From: Candidatus Buchananbacteria bacterium RIFCSPHIGHO2_01_FULL_44_11
Lineage (GTDB): Bacteria > Patescibacteriota > Patescibacteriia > Buchananbacterales > UBA6539
Assembly (NCBI GenBank): GCA_001817345.1
Contig: MHIE01000020.1
Span: 373 to 36,604, forward strand
Direction: 5' to 3'
DNA length: 36,232 nt
Each line of letters starts with the position of its first letter. Position 1 is the first letter of the stretch. Under the pieces are notes generated by a model. That model was not told the DNA's origin, searched no databases, and saw nothing but the letters and a program-made list of their open reading frames with translations. Below, piece after piece: positions 1 to 5,933 of the stretch. The translations under genes were made by a program, and so were the position numbers.

Positions 1-61
1 GTGAAAGTTTTGAGTACATTTTGCAATATTCAACGTTAAACTGTTAAAATCGTGGCACATC

Positions 62-137
62 GCACAACACGGCATATCCGGTTCCGCTTCGCTCCACCCA
101 AATGCTTCGCACTTCAGATGATGCCGATACGTTAGGT
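62..137 (+). other. attC site A
   Basis: Inverse core GCACAAC (62-68) and core GTTAGGT (131-137, a perfect GTTRRRY). Inner arms GGCAT and ATGCC pair next to the cores, with spacers AC and GATAC. The variable middle carries CTCCACCCAAATG at 92-104. It closes a cassette that begins outside the window; a frame ending in TAA at 45-47 could be the tail of that cassette's gene, but too little is visible to call it. Confidence 0.8.
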
Positions 138-531
138 GAAATTGTGCTAATATAAAAATAATTAAATAACTAATTTATGATGAGCTTAGTCTTATTCACA
201 TTTGGTTTTATCTTTGTAGCCGGTGCTACACTGAGTCTACTAGTTGATGCTTTCCATTGGGGCTGGTCGGTTTTAATTTATATATTAGTTACTGCACTTA
301 TACTTATTAAAATAAAACAAAAAAATAGCACCGGCGGTAAAAAAATAGCAACTTTATTTATTTTTATACTAGGATTTATCGTGGCCATGGTCATACTATT
401 TATAGTTTATATTCTTATCTTTGGCACCGGCTCACTCCTTAGTGATACTTAAGAAGAATTAATCAGCGCAACCACACCTAACACGGTTTTAGCGAAATAC
501 CGCAAAGCGTGACATCGCCAAAACCGTTCCG
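132..531 (+). mobile_element. Gene cassette 1
   Basis: Bounded by the core of site A and site B. Start core GTTAGGTG and end inverse core CACCTAAC are perfect reverse complements (8 of 8). It contains one ORF (177-452), 45 bases after the cassette start. Confidence 0.82.
177..452 (+). CDS. Cassette 1: small multi-pass membrane protein, unknown function
   Basis: A 91-residue, very hydrophobic protein. Three likely membrane segments are visible: about residues 3-23, 27-44 and 58-82, with a short Lys-rich loop (IKIKQKNSTGGKK) between the second and third. No family is recognised. The ORF fills most of cassette 1 and reads in the array direction; its stop is 24 bases before the inverse core of site B. 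There is no clear Shine-Dalgarno; the start has two adjacent ATG codons and either could be used. Expression would depend on an upstream array promoter or a cassette-borne one that I cannot identify. Small hydrophobic proteins are common among cassette genes of unknown role. Confidence 0.65.
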   Translation: MMSLVLFTFGFIFVAGATLSLLVDAFHWGWSVLIYILVTALILIKIKQKNSTGGKKIATLFIFILGFIVAMVILFIVYILIFGTGSLLSDT

Positions 532-537
532 TTGTGC
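476..537 (+). other. attC site B
   Basis: Inverse core ACCTAAC (476-482, perfect RYYYAAC) and core GTTGTGC (531-537). The inner stem is clear: CGGTTTT pairs with AAAACCG and, beyond one extra base, GCGA with TCGC. The spacer is AC on the left. At 62 bp this is the shortest site of the array. Confidence 0.85.
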
Positions 538-898
538 GAAATTTAAGAACTTTATAACTAACAACACAAATTTATGGCAGAAAAAAAACAGTTTAATAAA
601 ACTTCAAAAATTTTGCTTATTATTGCCGTTGTCTTTTACGGAGCACAATTTTTTACACGACCATACGTGGGTGATACGGCATCACTATTTGGATACTTGG
701 GCGGTTTTTTTACTTTAATTGCTATAATTCAATATTTTAGAAGTAAACCAAATAGTAAGAGTTCTTAAACTTCGTACAACACCGAATATACGGCTACGAT
801 AAAATTCCTTTTTTACACAACATTAAAGAGCTGAATTTTATCTCCACCAAAATTTTTCTACGCCTCAGGCTCCGAAAAACTTCGTATATTCGGATACG
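532..898 (+). mobile_element. Gene cassette 2
   Basis: Lies between the cores of sites B and C. Start core GTTGTGCGAA and end inverse core TTCGTACAAC are complementary at 9 of 10 positions (the exception can be a G-T pair). One ORF (574-768). Confidence 0.82.
574..768 (+). CDS. Cassette 2: small two-segment membrane protein, unknown function
   Basis: A 64-residue protein with a basic N-terminus (MAEKKQFNKTSK), a hydrophobic segment at about residues 13-28 and a second at about 38-54, ending in a short basic tail (FRSKPNSKSS). The ATG is 42 bases after the cassette boundary and the stop only 5 bases before the inverse core of site C, the tight packing typical of a cassette gene. An overlapping frame from 509 starts inside attC site B and is rejected. 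No family recognised. Confidence 0.62.
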   Translation: MAEKKQFNKTSKILLIIAVVFYGAQFFTRPYVGDTASLFGYLGGFFTLIAIIQYFRSKPNSKSS

Positions 899-904
899 TT
901 GTCG
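774..904 (+). other. attC site C
   Basis: Inverse core GTACAAC (774-780), core GTTGTCG (898-904). The inner arms CGAATATACG and CGTATATTCG are perfect complements over 10 bases, with spacers AC and GATAC as in site A. At 131 bp it is the longest site; the middle carries CTCCACCAAAATT at 842-854. Confidence 0.88.
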
Positions 905-974
905 GAAATATTGTTCTTTGACAGCAAAATACTTTTAGAGGGTGTAAGCCTAAATTAAAAAAGGAGAGATAACC

Positions 975-1154
975 ATGCTTAACTGGTTACGTCCCAAGAT
1001 TGGTTATTTTGGAGTATTGCTAATGATTGTAGCTGGAGTTTGGGGGATCAACACACCACCAGATAATATTCCAGCTATTGCATTACTCCTTACAGGAGGA
1101 TTACTTGCAATTCTGCAAATGCAGATCGGTTTCACACCGAGAAAAAAAACATGA
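975..1154 (+). CDS. Cassette 3: 59-aa hydrophobic protein
   Basis: A short gene with the best ribosome binding site of the array (AAGGAGAG at 961-968, 6 bases before the ATG). The protein starts MLNWLRPKIGYFG and has two hydrophobic segments (about residues 9-25 and 33-50), ending in a basic tail (FTPRKKT). The longer frames overlapping it on both strands have no ribosome binding site. No family recognised. The strong binding site and position inside a cassette support translation. Confidence 0.6.
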   Translation: MLNWLRPKIGYFGVLLMIVAGVWGINTPPDNIPAIALLLTGGLLAILQMQIGFTPRKKT

Positions 1155-1160
1155 CAATAC

Positions 1161-1195
1161 TTGGGAAGAAGCGTCTTTAACAACCTTCTTCCCAA
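1161..1195 (+). other. Stem-loop after cassette 3 gene
   Basis: TTGGGAAGAAG (1161-1171) and CTTCTTCCCAA (1185-1195) form a perfect 11-bp stem with a 13-base loop, 6 bases after the stop of the 59-aa gene. No T-run follows on either side, so a terminator is unproven; it may protect the mRNA end. Confidence 0.6.
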
Positions 1196-1245
1196 CCCCC
1201 TCTAAAAGTATTTTGTTAAAAAGAAAAAATCAAGAACAATTCATC

Positions 1246-1322
1246 CGACAACACGGTTTAAGCGCAATTGCTTACTTGGCAGACATTTGAACGCAACTGA
1301 CGCCAAAACCGATGCGTTGTCC
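1246..1322 (+). other. attC site D
   Basis: Inverse core CGACAAC (1246-1252), core GTTGTCC (1316-1322). Inner arms CGGTTT and AAACCG, plus AGCG/CGC(C), with spacers AC and ATGC. The left arm resembles that of site B. Confidence 0.83.
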
Positions 1323-2111
1323 GAAATTCAAAAAATCATTCTATGAATGTAAAAATTCTAGAGCTGATATCTGGCGCCCAAAAGGCTACCGGATTAACTG
1401 TTATTATCGATGTATTTCGCGCTTTTTCTACAGCATGTTATGTTGTTAATAATGGGGCCGAACGGATTATTCCAGTCGGAGACATTGACAGTGCTTACGA
1501 CATAAAACGAAGTAACCCAAGTTACGTACTAATTGGCGAGAGAAAAGGAATGAAACCTCCGAATTTTGACCATGGTAATTCGCCTGCACAAATCGAACAC
1601 GAAAGTTTTGACAAGAAGACAGTTATCCAAACAACCTCGGCTGGTACTCAAGGAATTGATCAGGCGAAAAAAGCCGATCAAATCATTACGGGTAGCTTCG
1701 TAAATGCCGGGGCGATTGTTAAGTACATCAACTCACAAAATCCTAAAACAGTTTCGTTGGTTGCTATGGGCAGTGCCGGTATTCACATAGAAGATGAAGA
1801 TACATTGTGCGCGAAATACATAAAAAATGAACTGGAAGGGAAAATGAACGATTTTAAACAAATAGTTGATCATCTCAGAGGTTACAGAAGTGCACAAAAG
1901 TTCTTCGATGACACCAAGGAATGGGCGCCGGCCAGGGACTTTGATTTATGCATGACGGTTAATAAGTTTAATTTTGTATTAAAAGTACAGAAGGAAATAA
2001 AATATTCTTACTTGAAAAAAATAGATGTTTAGTAATTAATATTTTTTGAACTTCGGACAACAGCGTCTATCCGCCACTCCACTTCGTTCCGCAGCGCATG
2101 AGACGCAAAAG
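1317..2111 (+). mobile_element. Gene cassette 4 (ComB-like gene)
   Basis: Start core GTTGTCCGAA and end inverse core TTCGGACAAC are perfect complements (10 of 10), the strongest match in the array. It carries the only enzyme-sized gene among the cassettes. Confidence 0.85.
1343..2032 (+). CDS. Cassette 4: ComB-like 2-phosphosulfolactate phosphatase family protein
   Basis: A 229-residue protein. Recognisable ComB-family blocks are VIIDVFRAFSTAC (about residues 20-32) and TTSAGTQG (about 97-104), followed by an ITGSFVNA-type segment. Known members are Mg-dependent acid phosphatases; ComB of methanogens removes phosphate from 2-phosphosulfolactate in coenzyme M synthesis, but bacterial homologues occur without that pathway, so the substrate here is unknown. 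Length is close to the family norm. The ATG is 26 bases after the cassette boundary and the stop 22 bases before the inverse core of site E. Nothing in the window suggests coenzyme M or sulfolactate metabolism. I am fairly sure of the family, not of the reaction. Confidence 0.8.
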   Translation: MNVKILELISGAQKATGLTVIIDVFRAFSTACYVVNNGAERIIPVGDIDSAYDIKRSNPSYVLIGERKGMKPPNFDHGNSPAQIEHESFDKKTVIQTTSAGTQGIDQAKKADQIITGSFVNAGAIVKYINSQNPKTVSLVAMGSAGIHIEDEDTLCAKYIKNELEGKMNDFKQIVDHLRGYRSAQKFFDDTKEWAPARDFDLCMTVNKFNFVLKVQKEIKYSYLKKIDV

Positions 2112-2117
2112 TTATAT
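2055..2117 (+). other. attC site E
   Basis: Inverse core GGACAAC (2055-2061), core GTTATAT (2111-2117). Inner arms GCGTCT and AGACGC; the loop carries CCGCCACTCCACTTCG. The core GTTATAT departs from GTTRRRY at one base. Confidence 0.78.
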
Positions 2118-2712
2118 TCAATTCAGGCAGCTCGCTACCGTGTGTCAAATAGCTAATTTTATATACTTAAATCTTAATGTCTTAATATGGAGAAAAATAC
2201 GAACAAATTTATATATTGGACACCAAGGGTGCTGTCAATTCTACTTATCGTCTTTTTAGCGATATTCTCCTTGGATGTTTTTGATGGTGATTATGGCTTC
2301 TGGGGAACAGTATTGGGATTGCTTATTCATAATATTCCTTCTTTTATTCTGTTTGGTATTCTAATCATCTCTTGGAAATATGAGATGGTTGGCGGAGTTG
2401 CTTTTATTCTCGCAGGCATGTCATATATGGTATTTACCGTTGTAAGAGAATCCGTCGAGCCGTGGTATATGTTACTCATTTTGTCTCTAATACTTGTAGT
2501 GCCAGCATTTCTTATAGGAATTTTATTTATAGTTGGGTGGTTCAAAAAGAAAAAAATAGCGCGAGCTGCCTGAACTCAAAAATTTTGCTTTGGAACGTTG
2601 CACTAAATTTTTGCCCTTCGGGGAATATAACAAGGAGTATAAGGTTACGAAGTCTTGCAGACTTCTCCACCCAAATTACTCCCGTTGGTCGCAACTTCTC
2701 ATATCCCTAACG
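2112..2712 (+). mobile_element. Gene cassette 5
   Basis: Start core GTTATATTC and end inverse core GAATATAAC are perfect complements (9 of 9), even though these boxes differ from those of neighbouring cassettes. One ORF (2187-2573). Confidence 0.83.
2187..2573 (+). CDS. Cassette 5: four-segment membrane protein, unknown function
   Basis: A 128-residue integral membrane protein with likely spans at about residues 13-29, 35-60, 67-84 and 92-117, and a basic end (WFKKKKIARAA). Acidic Asp residues (LDVFDGDYGF) lie between spans 1 and 2. No family recognised; it resembles generic small DUF-type membrane proteins of Patescibacteria. The ATG is 75 bases after the cassette start and no strong ribosome binding site is seen. 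Frames overlapping it on either strand (2327-2545 minus, 2462-2710 plus) are shadows, the second running into attC site F. Confidence 0.65.
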   Translation: MEKNTNKFIYWTPRVLSILLIVFLAIFSLDVFDGDYGFWGTVLGLLIHNIPSFILFGILIISWKYEMVGGVAFILAGMSYMVFTVVRESVEPWYMLLILSLILVVPAFLIGILFIVGWFKKKKIARAA

Positions 2713-2718
2713 TTACAT
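2625..2718 (+). other. attC site F
   Basis: Inverse core ATATAAC (2625-2631), core GTTACAT (2712-2718). The inner stem is less regular than in other sites (AAGG/CCTA, TAT/ATA and ACGAAGT/ACTTC parts pair). The middle contains CTCCACCCAAATT at 2665-2677, shared with sites A and C. Confidence 0.72.
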
Positions 2719-3118
2719 GAAATGCAATTTTTTTATCAGTAATTAAAAAAATATGGAAAAAATTTACAAACAATGTCAGTCGTGCGGCATGCCACTAAAA
2801 AAAGATGAAAAGGGAGGTGGCTCAGAAAAAGATGGTTCATTAAGTAAAATGTACTGCAGTTCTTGCTATCAAGATGGTGCTTTTAAAAATCCACAGATGA
2901 CTTTGCGAGAGATACAGAAGCTTGTTGACGATGTTTTAAAAAACGAAATGGGGTGGTGGAAAATTTTTAGGTGGCTAGCTGTAAAGCAGATACCAAAACT
3001 TGCGAGGTGGAAAACAAATTAAAAGAATTGCACATCATATAACACTCGATATCCGCAAGGGCTAAAGCCACATTTCAATTTCGTTTCACTTCATTGAAAC
3101 ATCGGATATCGAAAAACG
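2713..3118 (+). mobile_element. Gene cassette 6 (zinc-ribbon gene), last of the array
   Basis: Start core GTTACATG and end inverse core CATATAAC are complementary at 7 of 8 positions. One ORF (2753-3022). Confidence 0.8.
2753..3022 (+). CDS. Cassette 6: small zinc-ribbon protein
   Basis: An 89-residue protein with two Cys pairs, CQSCG at about residues 8-12 and CSSCY at about 35-39, separated by a Lys/Gly-rich segment. This is the layout of the putative zinc ribbon family zf-ribbon_2 (PF12674). Members are stand-alone or fused to regulators, and their function is mostly unknown; binding of one Zn ion by the four Cys is expected. The C-terminal half is helical and basic, with no enzyme motif. 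The ATG lies 40 bases after the cassette start, and the stop 14 bases before the inverse core of site G. Confidence 0.75.
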   Translation: MEKIYKQCQSCGMPLKKDEKGGGSEKDGSLSKMYCSSCYQDGAFKNPQMTLREIQKLVDDVLKNEMGWWKIFRWLAVKQIPKLARWKTN

Positions 3119-3124
3119 TTGTCC
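3037..3124 (+). other. attC site G (right end of the array)
   Basis: Inverse core ATATAAC (3037-3043), core GTTGTCC (3118-3124). The inner arms TCGATATCCG and CGGATATCGA are perfect over 10 bases; a second stem TTTCAAT/ATTGAAA lies inside. No partner inverse core (GGCGGACAAC) appears further right, so the array ends here. Confidence 0.87.
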
Positions 3125-3204
3125 GCCATAAAATTTTATTTTTTCCTACATAATAACCTGATTAACAACCACTTTCTAAATAACTCTTTATTAGTAAAAA
3201 TACT

Positions 3205-3972
3205 ATGACCCTAGACGATGAACAAAGAATTCCCCCGGATGCTGCGGAATGGCATCCTCCCGAAGAAGAGCCAGAGCATGAAAGAATCCCTGCAGCACAG
3301 GAATTGGAAACTCAGCATAATGTTCCAGAGGAAAATAAAAATCTACCCGCATTACCTACCGAAAAGGTTCGACCAACGGCAAAAAATCCAATTGAAGAAG
3401 TCACGGTTGGGCTCTGGCAAACACTCGGTCACTATGATGCTCCAACACGAATCATCCTGACCTTAAAAGATGGAAGTACCGCAGAAATGCCATGGGAGCA
3501 GGCCGAGCCATTATTGCCCCCGGAATTTCGGACCGCCCGAGAACTTGGGCAATCGGCACGCCAACTTGAACGAAAAATAAATCATTTGATGACCGCTATT
3601 CGCCAGGAAACATATGTAATGCAAGGTAGCGGAGGCCTTAAGGGTGGTTTACGCCGGCTGGTTGGTATGGAGTATCGGCCGCTTCAATATCTTAATACTT
3701 TAGCAGAACTAGCTGATGAGGTTGATAAAATAGCACAAGAAAGCTTTCTTGAGTTACGACAAATGACAAACATTCATGGAACTTACCAAGATAGAATTCC
3801 CGAACTCACTTCAAGTCTTGAGCTTTGCCAACAGAAACTAGAAGAAATTGTTGCCAGTATATCTGGGGATCTACCAAAAGTTCAAGATACCTATGACTTA
3901 TACCAACGAAAATTATTGGATCGAAAATCTTTAAAAAGTGACAGCCATGCTAAGTTACCTAAACCCGAATAG
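3205..3972 (+). CDS. Hypothetical coiled-coil protein next to the array end
   Basis: A 255-residue soluble protein. The first 60 residues are acidic and Pro/Glu-rich and probably disordered. A short predicted beta segment follows (RIILTLKDGSTAEMPWEQ, about 82-99), then a long helical, coiled-coil-like C-terminal half with many Leu/Glu/Gln. There is no signal peptide, membrane span or catalytic motif that I recognise. The ATG is 80 bases after attC site G and no attC follows the gene, so it appears to be fixed chromosomal sequence, not a cassette. An overlapping frame from 3218 is a shadow. It may begin a transcription unit with the Nudix and lipoprotein genes, 63 bases apart. Confidence 0.7.
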   Translation: MTLDDEQRIPPDAAEWHPPEEEPEHERIPAAQELETQHNVPEENKNLPALPTEKVRPTAKNPIEEVTVGLWQTLGHYDAPTRIILTLKDGSTAEMPWEQAEPLLPPEFRTARELGQSARQLERKINHLMTAIRQETYVMQGSGGLKGGLRRLVGMEYRPLQYLNTLAELADEVDKIAQESFLELRQMTNIHGTYQDRIPELTSSLELCQQKLEEIVASISGDLPKVQDTYDLYQRKLLDRKSLKSDSHAKLPKPE

Positions 3973-4035
3973 AAAAAATAAAATTACACCACCCAATACA
4001 GCCTATCCGATTCAAAAGCTAAATAAATTATTTTT

Positions 4036-4449
4036 ATGGATAAAACTCAATTCACAAAATTTGTTAACAGCGCCGGCGGCATAATTGTAAACCAAAAAAA
4101 TCAGGTGGCCATAATTAAAATGCCTGACAATGACTGGGGATTCCCCAAGGGCAGCATTGATGAAGGTGGAAGCCATCTGACAGCAGCCAAACGGGAAGTT
4201 TATGAAGAAACCGGTCTGGCAGACTTAAAAATGGTCAAGGAATTTGAACCGTATCAAAGACCAAATGGCTCCGATCCCCAGGAACTAAAGACTATTTACA
4301 TGTTCTTATTTAGGACTAGTCAGGAAGAACTGAAGTCAATTGAGCCTGACGTGATTGAAGCCAAATGGGTTAATAAAGACAAGGTCACTACCGTATTAAC
4401 CTACCCAAAAGACATAGAATTTTTTGAAAAAATAAAAAGTGAACTATGA
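4036..4449 (+). CDS. Nudix hydrolase (diadenosine-polyphosphate/MutT type)
   Basis: A 137-residue Nudix protein. The Nudix helix spans about residues 39-61, with the catalytic, metal-binding REVYEE (53-58) followed by TGL. One departure is visible: where the box normally has the first Glu (GX5E), residue 45 is Gly. The WGFPKGSIDEG segment before it is typical of diadenosine polyphosphate hydrolases and related MutT-like enzymes that cleave nucleoside diphosphates linked to another moiety; the actual substrate cannot be told. The stop overlaps the start of the lipoprotein gene (ATGA), so the two are translationally coupled. Confidence 0.88.
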   Translation: MDKTQFTKFVNSAGGIIVNQKNQVAIIKMPDNDWGFPKGSIDEGGSHLTAAKREVYEETGLADLKMVKEFEPYQRPNGSDPQELKTIYMFLFRTSQEELKSIEPDVIEAKWVNKDKVTTVLTYPKDIEFFEKIKSEL

Positions 4450-5783
4450 AAAAAGCAATTTTAATCGTCCTGGTCGGAGTTGGTCTAGCCTTGGTTGGAT
4501 GCATTAAACAGCCGTCGGCGGTCAATCAAAACACTAACCAACCGGCAATAAATCAAAACCTAAACGTTGAAAAACCACCGATTATTGACCATTTTGCTTG
4601 CAGTGATTACTGCCCCGGACCCAAAGAGCAATATATGGTAAAAATATATCAGGGTGTCACTGACCAAAAAGAATGCCGGCAATTGGGCGGCACGCCGTAT
4701 ACTTACTACGGCTGGGGCGAATACCATATTTGTCTGGCCGAGAATAAGGGCTCTTCAGCTACCTGGCAAACATACCAAAACCAGAAATATGGATTTGAAA
4801 TCAAATATCCTCAAGGCTGGCAAATGCTCCTGGAAATGGACGACATTAGTCGAGTTTCTTTTGGCCAAACCAAAAATATAGGGAGCAATGGCTATGACGG
4901 CGAATGGTTTGTCTTTATCTACAACCAATCCCAGAAAACCGTAGAAGCACTGATCAAAGATATGGGTGATCAATTCGGCGAGCAAAGACGTGAAAAAAGG
5001 GAAAATATAATAGTTAACGGCCTGCCGGCCCTTAAAGTTACCGTAACTACAATAACCATTCCGGATTGGATTTATCAATCTGTATTTATCGAACAGGCCG
5101 GTAAGATTTATGTGATTAGCAATGGCGCCGTAGCAAACGATTTATTTGATGAGTTTTATAACAGTTTTAAAATTACATCAATAACCGCTGCCCCGTCAGT
5201 CAAGACTTTAACCTACTTAGTTTCTAACGAAGCGGAAGCAAAATATTGCAATGGCGCCGACATGGATAGTGACGGCTTTAGAAAAACTATCACTACTCAA
5301 ATTACTACCGACACGCCCATAGACAATATGACGATCACTGAGTTAGCCAAAGCCACGGTTGTCGCCGCAACCACCGGCATGTGCCAAGAAGTTTTAAAAC
5401 AAAACGATCTGCGAGTGGAGGGTGATACTGTTTACATTGCGCCAATTGATGCCTGGGCCGGTGTGTCAATCACAATGTGCAGCTGCATACCGGAGATGGA
5501 CGTAAATCTCCTGCGCTTGCCGGGCATAAAAAAAGTGGTCCACGGAAGCGCTTTAAACCAACCTATCCAAAATAACACTAGATACTGCATAATAGATAGT
5601 GATTGCGTTGCTGCAACGTGCTGTCATCCAACCGCCGCGGTGAACAAAGAAAATCAGCCTGACTGCCAAGGCACTATGTGTACCCTAGAATGCCAAGGGC
5701 CTCTTGACTGTGGTGCCGGCAAGATAATCTGCGAAAACAATCTTTGCACCATAAAATCAAATCTGCCTACTACGGCAGAGTGA
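4446..5783 (+). CDS. Secreted Cys-rich lipoprotein
   Basis: A 445-residue protein with a clear lipoprotein signal: basic start, hydrophobic core and lipobox LVGC with the acceptor Cys at residue 19. An Asn/Gln/Pro linker follows, then a Cys-containing segment (DYCPGPKEQY). A region from about residue 108 starts with WQTYQNQKYGFEIKYPQGW, a Tyr-Phe-Tyr-Pro-Trp pattern common in extracellular PsbP-like domains of Patescibacteria. The last 70 residues hold many Cys pairs (CCHP, CTLECQ, CGAGKIIC), probably disulfides. It is presumably anchored outside the membrane. It overlaps the upstream Nudix gene by 4 bases. Exact function unknown. Confidence 0.8.
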   Translation: MKKAILIVLVGVGLALVGCIKQPSAVNQNTNQPAINQNLNVEKPPIIDHFACSDYCPGPKEQYMVKIYQGVTDQKECRQLGGTPYTYYGWGEYHICLAENKGSSATWQTYQNQKYGFEIKYPQGWQMLLEMDDISRVSFGQTKNIGSNGYDGEWFVFIYNQSQKTVEALIKDMGDQFGEQRREKRENIIVNGLPALKVTVTTITIPDWIYQSVFIEQAGKIYVISNGAVANDLFDEFYNSFKITSITAAPSVKTLTYLVSNEAEAKYCNGADMDSDGFRKTITTQITTDTPIDNMTITELAKATVVAATTGMCQEVLKQNDLRVEGDTVYIAPIDAWAGVSITMCSCIPEMDVNLLRLPGIKKVVHGSALNQPIQNNTRYCIIDSDCVAATCCHPTAAVNKENQPDCQGTMCTLECQGPLDCGAGKIICENNLCTIKSNLPTTAE

Positions 5784-5815
5784 GCGGCGCAAAATTAAAT
5801 TATTATGTTGCTCGC

Positions 5816-5924
5816 CGAATACTCCGAAGCGCTCCGTCGCTCGCCACGCTAACGCTTTTGGCGTAGCGGGCCAAAGCTTGAACTGTCTTAGCTTTGGAGC
5901 GTCGGCGACTTACTTCGGAGTCGG
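5816..5924. repeat. Nested palindrome between convergent genes
   Basis: Outer arms ACTCCGAAG (5821-5829) and CTTCGGAGT (5913-5921) enclose CGCTCC (5830-5835) / GGAGCG (5896-5901), a hairpin CGCTAACGC-GCGTAGCG (5848-5869) and another CCAAAGCT/AGCTTTGG (5871-5897). The arms can form a branched structure. It sits between the + lipoprotein gene and the - gene at 5934, where a bidirectional terminator or REP-like element would be expected. No T-run follows. Confidence 0.6.
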
Positions 5925-5933
5925 GTTCATTTT

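Larger units (their letters stand above)
899..1316 (+). mobile_element. Gene cassette 3
   Basis: Start core GTTGTCGG and end inverse core CCGACAAC are perfect complements (8 of 8). It contains one short ORF (975-1154) followed by a stem-loop. Confidence 0.82.
1..3124 (+). mobile_element. Integron-type gene cassette array (7 attC sites, 6 complete cassettes, no integrase in window)
   Basis: Seven sites with an inverse core box ending in AAC and a core box starting with GTT bracket single ORFs that all read rightward. Taking the crossover after the G of GTT, the cassettes are 132-531, 532-898, 899-1316, 1317-2111, 2112-2712 and 2713-3118, with the tail of a further cassette before 131. Each site folds on itself through an imperfect inner stem. 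The core box at the start of each cassette is complementary to the inverse core box at its end, while boxes differ between cassettes, as expected if each cassette was once a circle. By integron polarity the attI site, promoter and intI gene should lie left of base 1; the right end of the array is site G. It could instead be an integrase-less cluster (CALIN). Assignment rests on architecture only. Confidence 0.88.

Noticed and set aside
509-718. ORF overlapping the cassette 2 gene
   Set aside because: It starts inside attC site B and has a different frame from the hydrophobic ORF at 574, which has a better start position.
1004-1290. Two longer ORFs over cassette 3 (minus 1004-1195, plus 1078-1290)
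   Set aside because: They have no ribosome binding site; the second runs into attC site D, whereas the 59-aa frame has AAGGAGAG.
3125-3972. Seventh cassette containing the 255-residue gene
   Set aside because: No attC or matching inverse core (GGCGGACAAC expected) is seen after the gene.
5816-5924. Another attC site
   Set aside because: It has palindromic arms but no AAC/GTT core pair at the ends and no cassette border.
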